Made by a program: the position numbers and the translations under genes
Notes under the pieces: model-generated
Told to the model about the DNA's origin: nothing
What the model saw: the letters and a program-made list of their open reading frames with translations, nothing else
Database searches by the model: none
Part shown: positions 35,011-43,551 of the stretch, piece after piece
Position numbering within the stretch: position 1 is the first letter of the stretch
Layout of the letters: each line of letters starts with the position of its first letter
NCBI RefSeq assembly: GCF_000293785.1
Contig: NZ_AKZI01000068.1
Span: 1-64,000 of the forward strand
Reading direction: 5' to 3'
Length of the DNA: 64,000 nucleotides
Origin: Rhodovulum sp. PH10
GTDB taxonomy: Bacteria > Pseudomonadota > Alphaproteobacteria > Rhizobiales > Xanthobacteraceae

Positions 35011-36030
35011 TCACACCCGCTGAACCTCGGCGGACCGGTCGGCGGCCGGCTGGTCGGTGGCGGAGAGGTCCGCGGCGGACCGGTCCTTTGCGGGATGATC
35101 CCCGTCCACCTCGTCCGCGCCGGCCCGCACGGTCGGCGTCGCCTCGGCGACGGGCGGGGCGAGCAGCACCGTCACCGCCTTCGGCCGCACCTCGTAGGTG
35201 AGCGGCAGGCGGAGGCGCAAGAGCTCGCCGTCGGTCGCGGTCCACACCCGCTTGCGGACGTGGCGGATGGCGACCCGCCGTGCGGAGAGGCTGCGGATGC
35301 CCGGATTGTCGCGCCAGCTTCCGGTCAACAGGTCGGCGCCCGCCTTGGCGAGCCCGAGCGCGCCCGAGCTCTCGGCGATGTGCAGCTCGAGCGCGCCGCC
35401 GTCGAGCCGCGTCCGCCGCCAGTCGGCCCCGAACCGGTTGACGGTGATCAGCACCGCGCTCGCGTCGACCACCTCGGTGCGATCGTCGATGGCGATCTCG
35501 AAACGGAAGCGGCCGCTGCGCCGCAGCGCCCGCCAGGCGGCGACCGCCACGCTCGACAGCCGGCCGAGCGGGTGGCCGCGGGTTTCCTCGCGCGCGCGCG
35601 CCATCTGGCTGAAGAAGCCGATGCCGGACAGCGTGTGAAACAGGCGCCCGTTGACGCTGGCGAGGTCGATCCGGCACGGCCGCGCCTGCGCGAGCGCCGC
35701 GATCGCCGCCTCCGGGTCGGCCGGCATGCCGAGGTCGCGGGCGAACAGGTTCATGGTGCCGAACGGCAGCACGCCGAGAATCTTGTCGCTGCCGGAAAGC
35801 GCGGTCGCGGCGAGATTGGCGGTGCCGTCGCCGCCGCCGACGATCAGCGCGTCGTGATCGGAGCGGGCGGCGTCGCGAATGGCGTCCGGCATCTTTTTCG
35901 GCTGGACGAGCCGAACCTCCACCGCCCGGCCGCCCTCGCGCAGCGAGGCGAGCGCCGCGACGATGCGATCGGGGCCGAGATCGACCAAAGTGCCCGCGCG
36001 GGCGTTGAGAAGAACGAGTATGCGGCGCAT
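35011..36030 (-). CDS. Diacylglycerol kinase / lipid kinase family protein
   Basis: A 339-residue protein of the DAGK catalytic-domain (YegS/LCB5-like) family. The nucleotide motif HDALIVGGGDGTANLAATAL is at about 59-78 and LGVLPFGTMNLFARDLGMP follows at about 87-105. The second domain has HTLSGIGFFSQMARAR and ends with the strand set LRLPLTYEVRPKAVTVLL. Residues after about 305 form an Asp/Ala/Arg-rich, repetitive tail (DRSAADLSATDQPAADRSAE) absent from most homologues. Substrate could be diacylglycerol, phosphatidylglycerol or a long-chain base. Divergent from DUF952. Confidence 0.85.
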   Translation of the reverse strand: MRRILVLLNARAGTLVDLGPDRIVAALASLREGGRAVEVRLVQPKKMPDAIRDAARSDHDALIVGGGDGTANLAATALSGSDKILGVLPFGTMNLFARDLGMPADPEAAIAALAQARPCRIDLASVNGRLFHTLSGIGFFSQMARAREETRGHPLGRLSSVAVAAWRALRRSGRFRFEIAIDDRTEVVDASAVLITVNRFGADWRRTRLDGGALELHIAESSGALGLAKAGADLLTGSWRDNPGIRSLSARRVAIRHVRKRVWTATDGELLRLRLPLTYEVRPKAVTVLLAPPVAEATPTVRAGADEVDGDHPAKDRSAADLSATDQPAADRSAEVQRV

Positions 36031-36223
36031 GGCGGTATCCCACTGCGCCGATACGACGGCGCCGTCAGCATCAACGCGAAAGGCGCGCTGCGGTTGCGCG
36101 ATCTTTTCGCGCCGCATGCGGTGACGCGTCGCAGACCTGCGGGCGGCCGGCGCCGAACGGCTGGACAGGTGGCATTCGCGAGCCATTCTGCGCCGGCGAT
36201 TCCACCGGAGTGACGGGACGACG

Positions 36224-36589
36224 ATGACCGAGACCAAAGTCGACGAGACCCACGTCTACAAGATCTGCCCGTCGGCGCTGTGGCGCGAGGCCGAGCGCAG
36301 CGGCGTCTTCCACGGTGCGCCGGTCGACCGGGCGGACGGCTTCATCCATTTCTCCACCGCCGGGCAGGTGGCCGAGACGGCGGAGAAGCACTTCTTCCGT
36401 CAGCCCGGCCTGCTGCTGGTGGCGGTCGAGGTGAAGGCGCTCGGCGCCGCGCTGCACTGGGAGCCGTCGCGCGGCGGCGCGCTGTTTCCCCATCTCTACG
36501 GCCCGCTGCCGCTCACCGCGGTGCGCAAGGTGATGCCGCTGCCGCTCGATTCGGCCGGCCGCCCGGTGGTGCCGCAGCTCGGCGACTAG
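36224..36589 (+). CDS. DUF952 family protein
   Basis: A 121-residue protein matching DUF952: VYKICPSALWREAERSGVF (about 11-29), DRADGFIHFSTAGQVAETAEKHF (centre 35-57; key D38, G39, F40, H42, S44) and PHLYGPLPLTAV. The fold is related to ADP-ribosyltransferase-like proteins; the biological role is unknown. Divergent from the lipid kinase, 193 bp apart. Confidence 0.87.
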   Translation: MTETKVDETHVYKICPSALWREAERSGVFHGAPVDRADGFIHFSTAGQVAETAEKHFFRQPGLLLVAVEVKALGAALHWEPSRGGALFPHLYGPLPLTAVRKVMPLPLDSAGRPVVPQLGD

Positions 36590-36734
36590 CCTTTCGAGGC
36601 GGAGCGCTCGAACCTCGCGGCGACCGGCGGCGACAGAGCCGGAGGACCCTCGCCGCCGACGAACGGTCGCCGGTGAACCCCCGGCCGGTCCGTCGGTTGT
36701 CGTACCGCGGAGCGTGACGCCGCGCGACGCCACC

Positions 36735-36772
36735 CCGACACGCAACACCGACACGCAACACCGACACGCAAT
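36735..36772. repeat. Three tandem 13-bp repeats (CCGACACGCAACA)
   Basis: CCGACACGCAACA at 36735-36747, again at 36748-36760, and a third copy at 36761-36772 lacking the last bases. It lies 18 bp upstream of the start of the next gene, so a change of copy number would move its promoter relative to its ribosome site. Confidence 0.85.
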
Positions 36773-36789
36773 CCGGCTCGGAGGCCGCC

Positions 36790-37215
36790 ATGGGACAGAT
36801 TCTCGATGCGTTTCTCGCCGGCCGCCAGCAGGCCGCCCCGACCGGCGCCGCCGCGCCGGCCGAAAGCGGGTTCGACCGCGGCGTGCGGTGGGCGCGCGAG
36901 GTGCTGCTGCCGGCGATCGAGCGGGCCGACGCCGAGCTGGTGCCGTCACGCATCCGGTTCGTCGTCGACACCAATCTCGATCCGCGCTCGACCAACCACG
37001 CGCATGTCGACTTCTGGCTGGCGCCGCTCGAGCACGACGGCACGACGCCGCAAGGGCAGCGCCACTCGATCAATGTGCGCGACGGCGAGGTGTGGCTCTA
37101 TCGCCAGGGTGCGGACGGGGAAAATCTCGGCCGTGTCGACGCGGTCGACGCCGCGCGCTGCGAAAAGATGCTGGCGCGGGCGGCGCAGGATTACGGGCGG
37201 CAATGCCTCGGGTGA
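36790..37215 (+). CDS. Hypothetical protein, 141 residues
   Basis: Start ATG at 36790 behind GGAGGCCGCC. The chain begins MGQILDAFLAGRQQAA, continues with a helix FDRGVRWAREVLLPAIERAD (20 residues) and a beta-rich region RIRFVVDTNLDP, HVDFWLAPLEHD, RHSINVRDGEVWLYRQG, and ends in a helix. No signal peptide or membrane segment. I do not recognise a family. Base and codon use match the neighbours, so it is likely a real gene. Confidence 0.65.
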   Translation: MGQILDAFLAGRQQAAPTGAAAPAESGFDRGVRWAREVLLPAIERADAELVPSRIRFVVDTNLDPRSTNHAHVDFWLAPLEHDGTTPQGQRHSINVRDGEVWLYRQGADGENLGRVDAVDAARCEKMLARAAQDYGRQCLG

Positions 37216-37241
37216 GAGCGTGGGTGAGAGCTTGCGCCGCC

Positions 37242-37874
37242 TCACCGCTCGGCGAGCGCGAGCTTGACTCCGAGCGCGACGAATGCCGCCGCGAACGCGC
37301 GCCGCATCCAGGCGACCACCGCCGGGCGCGAGACGACGTGCGTTCGGAACGCCGCAGCGGCGAGGCCGTACAGCAGAAAAACCGCGAAGGTCATCGCCAT
37401 GAAGACCGCCGAGAGCGCCAGCATCTCGCCGAGCGGGTGTTTCGCATCGGCGGCGACGAACTGCGGCAGAAAGGCGAGGAAGAACAGCGACAGCTTCGGA
37501 TTGAGGATGTTGGCGAGGATGCCGACCAGCACCACCGTGCCGAACGAGCGGCCGCTCGATCCCGCCTCCCGGTCGATCTGCAGGGCGCCGCCGGCTTTCA
37601 GCGCCTGCCACGCCATCACCAGAAGATAGGCGACGCCGGCGAGCTTCACGGTCTGGAACAGCACGGCGCTCGCGTGCAGGAGCGCGGCGAGGCCGAGCAC
37701 CGCCGCCACCATGTGCGGCACGATGCCGAGGGTGCAGCCGATCGCGGCGGCGACGCTCGCCCGGCGGCCGCGCGCCAGTGCGGCGGCCAGCGTGTAGAGC
37801 ACGCCGGTGCCGGGGGCGACCACGACGACCAGCGAGGTCAGCAAAAACTCGGGCGAGATCACCGCAACCGACAT
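37242..37874 (-). CDS. LysE/RhtB family amino acid exporter
   Basis: A 210-residue membrane protein with six predicted helices. The family start reads PEFLLTSLVVVVAPGTGVLYTL (about 8-29), with the conserved PG pair, then GCTLGIVPHMVAAVLGLAAL, LAGVAYLLVMAWQAL and ILANILNPKLSLFFLAFLPQF. Exports amino acids or homoserine lactone-like compounds by proton antiport (family). GGAGGACGAC directly before the start at 37874; an upstream in-frame extension lacks similarity. Confidence 0.9.
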   Translation of the reverse strand: MSVAVISPEFLLTSLVVVVAPGTGVLYTLAAALARGRRASVAAAIGCTLGIVPHMVAAVLGLAALLHASAVLFQTVKLAGVAYLLVMAWQALKAGGALQIDREAGSSGRSFGTVVLVGILANILNPKLSLFFLAFLPQFVAADAKHPLGEMLALSAVFMAMTFAVFLLYGLAAAAFRTHVVSRPAVVAWMRRAFAAAFVALGVKLALAER

Positions 37875-38030
37875 GTCGTCCTCCGAAAACACCGCATTGA
37901 CGGCCACCGCATCACCCGGGCGATGCCGAAAGCGTTCGTTCACCTAACGCAAACGTCACGAAACCCCAGGCCGCTTCGGGAGTTCTCGCTCCTGAGGCAC
38001 ACCACTTCAGCACAGAGGGAGAGGCAATCG

Positions 38031-38390
38031 ATGCTCACCACCAAAGTCGTGTCCGGCGCACTCGCGCTCACCACCGCCGTGATGCTCGCCACCGCTCCGG
38101 CGCAAGCGCAGCGCTGGCACCACCGCGGCGGCCCGTACTACTACCATCACCACGACCGCAACTGGGGCGGCGCGGCGGCGGCCGGCATCGCCGGCCTGGC
38201 GGCGGGCGCCATCATCGGCGGCGCGCTGTCGCAGCCGCGCTATGCGCCGGGCTACGCCCCGGGTTACGCCGGCTACGCGGCCGGCCCGACGCCGAACGAG
38301 GTCGCCTACTGCCAGTCCAAGTTCAAGTCGTACGACCCGGCCTCCGGCACCTATCTCGGCTACGACGGTTTGCGCCATCCGTGCCCGTGA
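38031..38390 (+). CDS. BA14K family secreted protein
   Basis: A 119-residue protein with a signal peptide (1-26, LALTTAVMLATAPAQAQ). A His/Tyr/Gly-rich stretch (RWHHRGGPYYYHHHDRNWGG, 27-46) is followed by a Gly/Ala hydrophobic segment (AAAAGIAGLAAGAIIGGALS) that may insert in a membrane. The C-terminal BA14K motif is YCQSKFKSYDPASGTYLGYD then HPCP. The name comes from a Brucella abortus 14-kDa immunoreactive protein with lectin-like activity. The gene has an AGGGAGAGG ribosome site and is followed by a hairpin terminator. Confidence 0.9.
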   Translation: MLTTKVVSGALALTTAVMLATAPAQAQRWHHRGGPYYYHHHDRNWGGAAAAGIAGLAAGAIIGGALSQPRYAPGYAPGYAGYAAGPTPNEVAYCQSKFKSYDPASGTYLGYDGLRHPCP

Positions 38391-38453
38391 CGGGACCGGC
38401 CCGGTCTCGCCCGGTCGGGACCAGTTCGATCGGGTGACGTCCAATTCGACAAG

Positions 38454-38488
38454 AGGCCGTCCGGGACGCTCCCGGGCGGCCTTTCTCG
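38454..38488. terminator. Hairpin terminator between BA14K and DUF1127 genes
   Basis: AGGCCGTCCGGGA (38454-38466) pairs with TCCCGGGCGGCCT (38470-38482) with one G-T wobble and a 3-base loop. TTCTCG and then an A-run follow. It serves the two convergent genes. Confidence 0.75.
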
Positions 38489-38503
38489 TAAAAAAATCCG
38501 CGC

Positions 38504-38887
38504 TCACTCCGCGGTCGGCACCGGGCGATCGGCCCGCTGCCCGCCATCGTCGGGAACGATCGAGGGCCCGCACGACAGCCGCGTCAGCGTCGGCCGGAAC
38601 GGGCGGCGGCGGCTCGCCCGGCGCTCGGCGACGCGCTGCGCCAGCACCGCGGTCGGGTCGCGCCATGCCGGCTCGGAATAGGCGTCGGCGAGGTCGCAGC
38701 GCGTCAGCCCGATATCGGCCAGCATGCGGTCGTTGAAGCCCGCGAGCGCCGCCGCCTCGCGGCGATGCGTCCATACGACGTGCAGGCGGTGGACGGCCAT
38801 CGTCACCGTCCCGATCGCGCCGGCGAGCGTGCGCAGCGCGGGCAGCGGCGCGGCGAGGGCCTGCGGGGGAAGCGGAAGCGAAGTCAT
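38504..38887 (-). CDS. DUF1127 domain protein
   Basis: A 127-residue protein whose DUF1127 motif is AALAGFNDRMLADIGLTRCDLADA (centre about 52-75; key F57, D59, L62, D64, G66, L67). The rest of the chain is Arg/Pro-rich and less conserved; the typical small DUF1127 protein is only 45-70 residues. Members of the family in rhizobia and Agrobacterium affect phosphate, carbon and RNA metabolism. Start at 38887 gives a 6-base spacing to GGAG; ATG at 38893 would be too close. Divergent from a LysR gene. Confidence 0.8.
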   Translation of the reverse strand: MTSLPLPPQALAAPLPALRTLAGAIGTVTMAVHRLHVVWTHRREAAALAGFNDRMLADIGLTRCDLADAYSEPAWRDPTAVLAQRVAERRASRRRPFRPTLTRLSCGPSIVPDDGGQRADRPVPTAE

Positions 38888-39190
38888 GACCATCTCCAGT
38901 GGTGACCGCCCCGGCACTCTCGGTCCTCCCCGGCGGGGAGACCACCCGAAAAGCCGTTCGAGAGGCGGCCGCGTCACGACAATGCCATTCTCCGATCGAT
39001 GACTGAAACGAATGTTCCTGATCGTTCGGATCAGCATTCGTGATGTCGTTTTCTCGGGTATCCGAGGGGGGGGGAGCGGCAGCGCGACGGCTGGCGCGTC
39101 GGCGTCGGGGATGCCAGCATGCGGGACCGACCCGCCGTACCGCGCGCCGGCTCACCTCGCCGGCGACCGGCCCCACCGCATGGAGAGGCC
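38888..39190. other. Divergent control region between DUF1127 and LysR genes
   Basis: About 303 bp that should hold both promoters and a LysR-type operator. It is locally less GC-rich near 38990-39055 (GATGACTGAAACGAATGTTCC, GATCGTTCGGATCAGCATTCG as 21-base stretches: first at 38997-39017). A run of eight G lies near 39065. I could not assign a definite T-N11-A LysR box. Confidence 0.4.
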
Positions 39191-40069
39191 ATGACCCCGA
39201 TGCTCGACATCGACCAGCTTCGCACCTTCGTCGCGATCGCCGAGACCGGCAGCTTCACCCGCGCGGCGGAGATCGTGCACAAGACGCAGTCGGCGGTGTC
39301 GATGCAGATGAAGCGGCTCGAGGAGCGGATCGAGCGGCCGCTGTTCGTGCGCGATGGGCGCGCCTCCAAGCTGACCGAGGACGGCGAGCGGCTGCTCGAC
39401 TACGCGCGCCGCATCGTCAAGCTGAACGTCGAGGCGGTGTCGGCCTTCTCCGACGACGACCTCGCCGGGCGCGTGCGGCTCGGCGTGCCGGACGATTATG
39501 CCGACCGCTACCTTCCCGAGATCATGGCACGGTTTTCACGGGTCTATCCCGGGGTCGAGCTGACGGTGTTCTGCGAGCCGTCGACCGACCTGGTGCTGCG
39601 GCTCGACGACGACGAGATCGACATCGCCATCGTGACGAGCTGCGAGACCGCGCGGGCGGTCGAGATCTTCCGGCAGGAGGAGCTCCTGTGGGTCACCTCG
39701 AGCCGCCACTCGATCCATTGCGACTCGCCGCTGCCGCTCGCCCTCGGCCGGCCGGCCTGCGCCTGGCGGACCACCGCGGTGGAAAGCCTCGACCGGATCG
39801 GCCGGCCGCACCGGCTTCTGTTCTCGAGCGGCAATGCCGGCGCGATCTCGGCGGCGGTGCTGGCGGGGCTCGCCATCTCGGTGCTGCCGACCTCGGGGCT
39901 GCGCCCCGGCATGCGGGTGCTCACCCCCGCCGACGGCTTTCCGACGCTGCCGCCCTGCCGCATCGGCCTGTTGCGCAACACCCACGAGCGCTCGCCGCTC
40001 GCCGAGGCGCTGGCTGGCCACATCGTCTCCTCGCTCGACAACCTGTCGGTGCGCGACGCGGCGGAGTGA
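39191..40069 (+). CDS. LysR family transcriptional regulator
   Basis: A 292-residue regulator. The winged HTH covers residues 4-63: LDIDQLRTFVAIAETGSFTR, AAEIVHKTQSAVSMQMKRLE and GRPLFVR-type end (here ERPLFVRDGR). The effector domain begins VRLGVPDDYADRYLPEIMARF (about 94-114) and keeps the two-lobe layout. Start fixed by GGAGAG at 39183-39188. It is divergent from the DUF1127 gene, the usual arrangement for a LysR target. Ligand unknown. Confidence 0.9.
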   Translation: MTPMLDIDQLRTFVAIAETGSFTRAAEIVHKTQSAVSMQMKRLEERIERPLFVRDGRASKLTEDGERLLDYARRIVKLNVEAVSAFSDDDLAGRVRLGVPDDYADRYLPEIMARFSRVYPGVELTVFCEPSTDLVLRLDDDEIDIAIVTSCETARAVEIFRQEELLWVTSSRHSIHCDSPLPLALGRPACAWRTTAVESLDRIGRPHRLLFSSGNAGAISAAVLAGLAISVLPTSGLRPGMRVLTPADGFPTLPPCRIGLLRNTHERSPLAEALAGHIVSSLDNLSVRDAAE

Positions 40070-40090
40070 TCGCGGCCGAGACCGCGATCA
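40067..40090. terminator. Hairpin between convergent LysR and GST genes
   Basis: TGATCGCGG (40067-40075) pairs with CCGCGATCA (40082-40090), 6-base loop. It begins at the LysR stop codon. No T-tract follows, so termination is only likely. Confidence 0.5.
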
Positions 40091-40113
40091 CGATCGATCA
40101 CCGAGACCCGGCG

Positions 40114-40758
40114 TCACTTCGCCATCGGCCAGCCCGGCATCAGGTCGTAGGGGTGCTTCCAGCCCGGCAGCGCCTTCATGCGCTCCAGAAAGGCCGCGAC
40201 GTTCGGATAGGTCGCCGCGATGTCGAAGCCGAACTCCTCGGCCGGATAATAGAGATAGCCGCACAGCGAGACGTCGGCGACGGTCGGCCGCTCGCCGATG
40301 AGGAACGGCGCCTTGCCGAGCCGCTTGTCGACCACCGCCAGCGCCCCCTCGGCGCGCCCGCGCAGGAAGGCGAGCACCGCCGGATCGCCGGGCGTCGGCA
40401 AAAAGTTGCGGAAGAACCGATAGGTGCCGAGGAAGCCGTTGAGCTTCTGGTTGTCGAACACCATCCAGCGCCACGCCTCCAGCTCCTCGTCCTCGCCCTG
40501 GGTCTGGAACTTGCCGAAGCGGCGCGAGAGATAGGTCAGGCAGACGCTCGACTGGGTCAGCCGGCGGGCCCCGTGCCGGAGCACCGGCACCTCGCCCATC
40601 TCGTTGACCTCCTCGCGATATTTCGGCGTGCGCGTCTCGCCGCCCTTGAAGAAGTCGACGAACACCGGCGACCAGTCGGCGCCGACCAGCTCGAGCATCA
40701 GCGCGACCCGATAGGCGTTGCCGGATTGGGCGAAGCAGTACAGCTCGTATTCGGCCAT
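40114..40758 (-). CDS. Glutathione S-transferase family protein
   Basis: A 214-residue protein with thioredoxin-like N-domain: MAEYELYCFAQSGNAYRVAL (1-20) with Ser12 in the position of the catalytic Ser/Tyr, and EVPVLRHGARRLTQSSVCLTYL (about 55-76), which has the cis-Pro and the QS glutathione gamma-glutamyl contact. The helical C-domain has FLIGERPTVADVSLCGYLYY. Likely a detoxifying or maleylacetoacetate-isomerase-like GST; specificity cannot be told. ATG at 40758 is used; 40767 (MTR-) is an alternative. Confidence 0.87.
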   Translation of the reverse strand: MAEYELYCFAQSGNAYRVALMLELVGADWSPVFVDFFKGGETRTPKYREEVNEMGEVPVLRHGARRLTQSSVCLTYLSRRFGKFQTQGEDEELEAWRWMVFDNQKLNGFLGTYRFFRNFLPTPGDPAVLAFLRGRAEGALAVVDKRLGKAPFLIGERPTVADVSLCGYLYYPAEEFGFDIAATYPNVAAFLERMKALPGWKHPYDLMPGWPMAK

Positions 40759-41041
40759 TCTCGTCATCCCGTTCGGCCGGCCGCCGGAAAATCCCGCCGG
40801 CCCGGCGCCGGTTTTTTCTCACCGTCCGCGACGTGGCGCCGCAGCGGTGCTGCCTCTCCTCCATAGCGCACCGTCGAACGGGCCGAAACGGCTGCGCTTC
40901 CATGTGAAAAACGCATGTAAGGAAAAGGATTGCTCGGGTTTTACGCTTTTTAGACGGCTTGTGGCTACGGTCCGGTGACGCGTCCGGGAGCGATTTCCCT
41001 CGAGGACGCCGTGGCGCGTTCGCCTGACGCTGGAGCTTTCG

Positions 41042-41815
41042 ATGGATATTTCGACTGCGCTCGGTCTCGTCGCCGGAATGGTGGTGCTCTGCACTCTCAT
41101 CCTGATGGGCGGCGACATCGGCATGTTCATCGACCCGCACGCCTTCATCGTCATCTTCGGCGGCTCGTTCTCGGCGACGCTGATCCGCTTCCCGCTGTCG
41201 TCGATCTTCCACGGCGTGCCGCTCGGGCTCAAATTCGCCTTCACGCTGCGCCGGACCACCCAGCGCGAGCTGATCGACGAGATCTCCAACCTCGCCGAGA
41301 TCGCCCGCAAGCAGGGGCCGATCGGGCTGGAGAAGGTGGAGTGCCAGGACTCCTTCCTCGGCAAGGGCGTCCGGCTGGTGGCCGACGGCTACGACCTCGA
41401 ATTCATCCGCGACAACCTCGAGCGCGACCGCGACAACTTCCTCACCCATCTCGACGAGGGCCAGAAGATCTATCGGGCGATCGGCGACTGCGCGCCGGCC
41501 TTCGGCATGGTCGGCACGCTGATCGGCATGGTGCAGATGTTCGCCAACATGACCGACCCCTCGAAGCTCGGGCCGTACATGGCGGTGGCGCTGCTCGCCA
41601 CCTTCTACGGGGCGACGGTGGCCAACCTGTTCTGCCTGCCGATCGCCGACAAGCTGCACGGCAAGCTGGTCGACGAGGAGATCAACCGCACGCTGATCAT
41701 CGACGGCGTCTTGATGATCCGCGACTCCAAGAGCCCGGCGGTGGTGCGCGAGATGCTGCTCGCCTACGTGCCGGAGAAGAACCGCGAAGAAATGACCGAG
41801 GCGGCCGCGGCCTGA
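41042..41815 (+). CDS. motA: MotA/PomA-type flagellar stator (MotA/TolQ/ExbB family)
   Basis: A 257-residue membrane protein. Helices: GLVAGMVVLCTLILMGG (about 8-24), AFIVIFGGSFSATLIRFPL (about 34-52), then after a cytoplasmic loop the stator pair FGMVGTLIGMVQMFANM (about 156-172) and LGPYMAVALLATFYGATVANLFCLPIADKL (181-210). The sequence is of the PomA class (GMVGTLIG, MAVALLATFYGA, PIADKL) and includes the conserved prolines. It should pair with MotB to form an ion channel that powers flagellar rotation. GGAG just upstream; two motB genes follow. Confidence 0.85.
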   Translation: MDISTALGLVAGMVVLCTLILMGGDIGMFIDPHAFIVIFGGSFSATLIRFPLSSIFHGVPLGLKFAFTLRRTTQRELIDEISNLAEIARKQGPIGLEKVECQDSFLGKGVRLVADGYDLEFIRDNLERDRDNFLTHLDEGQKIYRAIGDCAPAFGMVGTLIGMVQMFANMTDPSKLGPYMAVALLATFYGATVANLFCLPIADKLHGKLVDEEINRTLIIDGVLMIRDSKSPAVVREMLLAYVPEKNREEMTEAAAA

Positions 41816-41837
41816 ACGGCCGGCGGCGGAGGCGAGC

Positions 41838-42659
41838 ATGGGGCGGCGCAAGGACGGCGGGCACGGCGGCGGTCACGGGTGGTTCGTCACCTTCGCCGAC
41901 CTGATGGGCCTGCTGGTCGCCTTCTTCGTCATGCTGGTCGCCTTCTCGACCCAGGATCAGCAGAAGCTGCAGATCGTCGCCGGCTCGCTGCGCGACGCCT
42001 TCGGCGTGCAGAACAACGTGCGCTACTCCGGCATGATCGAGGTGCCCGGCCTGCCGACCCGGCCGAAGCTGAAGAACCCCGCGCACATTCCGCCGGAAGA
42101 GATGCCGAAGGAGACCCCCGACCGCGACCGTGAGCGCGACGTCGGCGCCAAGCTCGAGAAGGACCGCGCCTTCGCGCTCGCCGCGGCGTCGCTCCGGCAG
42201 GCGATGGAGGACATGCCGGAGCTGACCGAGGCCTCCAAGCACATCATGTTCGAGCAGACCAAGGACGGCCTCAACATCGAGATCGTCGACCAGGACGGCC
42301 GCTCGATGTTTCCCGAAGGCTCGCGCGAGCCCTACGAGCGCACCCGCCGCATCATCGAGCGGCTCGGCGTCACGTTGAAGCCGATGTCGTTCCCGATCGC
42401 CGTCACCGGCCACACCGCCGCCACCCGCACGCCCTCGCGGCCGGGCTACGGGCCGTGGGAGCTGTCGGCCGAGCGGGCCAACACCGTGCGCCGCATCCTC
42501 GAGGACGAGGGCGTCGCCGACGCCCGCGTCCAGGTGGTCGCCGGCAAGGCCGACACCCAGCCGCTGTTCCCCGACGACCCCTACGTCGCCGCCAACCGGC
42601 GGGTGACCATCACCCTGATGCGGGACGAGCCGTCGATCCCGCTGGATTTCCAGCCATGA
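41838..42659 (+). CDS. motB: MotB-type stator protein, first paralogue
   Basis: A 273-residue protein: short cytoplasmic lead MGRRKDGGHGGGHG, one membrane helix WFVTFADLMGLLVAFFVMLVAFS (15-37) containing the ion-binding Asp21, a linker, and an OmpA-like peptidoglycan-binding domain from about 165 (DGLNIEIVDQDGRSMFPEGS to VAANRRVTITLM) with the SAERANTVRRILED helix. Starts 22 bp after motA with GGAGG. A close paralogue follows. Confidence 0.85.
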   Translation: MGRRKDGGHGGGHGWFVTFADLMGLLVAFFVMLVAFSTQDQQKLQIVAGSLRDAFGVQNNVRYSGMIEVPGLPTRPKLKNPAHIPPEEMPKETPDRDRERDVGAKLEKDRAFALAAASLRQAMEDMPELTEASKHIMFEQTKDGLNIEIVDQDGRSMFPEGSREPYERTRRIIERLGVTLKPMSFPIAVTGHTAATRTPSRPGYGPWELSAERANTVRRILEDEGVADARVQVVAGKADTQPLFPDDPYVAANRRVTITLMRDEPSIPLDFQP

Positions 42660-42726
42660 GAGACCGGGCGAGCACTCCGACCACCGTCCGGCCGGCGCGC
42701 CCGGCGCACACCCGCGGGAGGCCTTG

Positions 42727-43551
42727 ATGGGACGCCGCAAGGAAGCCGCCGGCGGCGGCCACGGCTGGTTCGTCACCTTCGCCGACCTGATGGGGCTCCT
42801 GGTCGCCTTCTTCGTGATGCTCGCGGCCTTCTCCACCCAGGACAAGCAGAAGCTGCAGATCGTCGCCGGCTCGATGCGCGACGCCTTCGGCGTGCAGACC
42901 GCGATCCGCTATTCCGGCATCATCGAGATGCCCGGCCTGCCGACCCGGCCGAAGCTCAAGAGCGCCGCCCACATCCCGCCCGAGGACGCCTCGCAGAACC
43001 CGACCCCGGACGAGCAGTCCGACTCCATGAGCCCCGGCGCCCGGCTGCAGAAGGACAAGGCGCTGGCGCTCGCCGCCGCCACGCTCCGCCAGGCGATGCA
43101 CGACATGCCGGAGCTGACCGAAGCCTCCAAGCACATCATGATCGAGGAGAGCCGCGACGGCCTCAATGTCGAGATCGTCGACCAGGACGGCCGCTCGATG
43201 TTCCCGGAAGGCTCGGCCGAGCCCTACGAGCGCACCCGCCAGATCGTCCAGAAGCTCGCCACCATGCTCAAGGCGATGCCGTTCCGCATCTCGATCACCG
43301 GGCACACCTCGAAGACCCGCATCGCCTACGGCGCCGGCAACGACGCCTGGGAGCTCTCGGCGGCGCGCGCCAACGCAGTGCGCCGCATCCTCGAGGAGGA
43401 AGGCGTGCCGACCGGCCATTTCTTCCGCGTCGCCGGCAAGGCCGGCACCGAGCCGCTGTTTCCGGACGACCCGGCGATCGCCGCCAACCGGCGGGTGACC
43501 ATCACGCTGGTGCGCGAGGCGCCGCCGCTGCCGCTCGACTTCAAGCCCTGA
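42727..43551 (+). CDS. MotB-type stator protein, second paralogue
   Basis: A 274-residue protein mostly identical to the preceding MotB: MGRRKEAAGGGHGWFVTFAD with the ion-binding Asp20, the same VAGS-RDAFGVQ linker, and an OmpA-like domain ending RRVTITLVREAPPLPLDFKP. Differences cluster in the linker (QNPTPDEQSDSMSPG) and the loop between the OmpA strands (KTRIAYGAGNDAWELSAARA). GGGAGG precedes the ATG. So one motA is followed by two motB copies, suggesting either mixed stators or condition-specific ones. The strand of helix and Asp are intact in both. Confidence 0.85.
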   Translation: MGRRKEAAGGGHGWFVTFADLMGLLVAFFVMLAAFSTQDKQKLQIVAGSMRDAFGVQTAIRYSGIIEMPGLPTRPKLKSAAHIPPEDASQNPTPDEQSDSMSPGARLQKDKALALAAATLRQAMHDMPELTEASKHIMIEESRDGLNVEIVDQDGRSMFPEGSAEPYERTRQIVQKLATMLKAMPFRISITGHTSKTRIAYGAGNDAWELSAARANAVRRILEEEGVPTGHFFRVAGKAGTEPLFPDDPAIAANRRVTITLVREAPPLPLDFKP

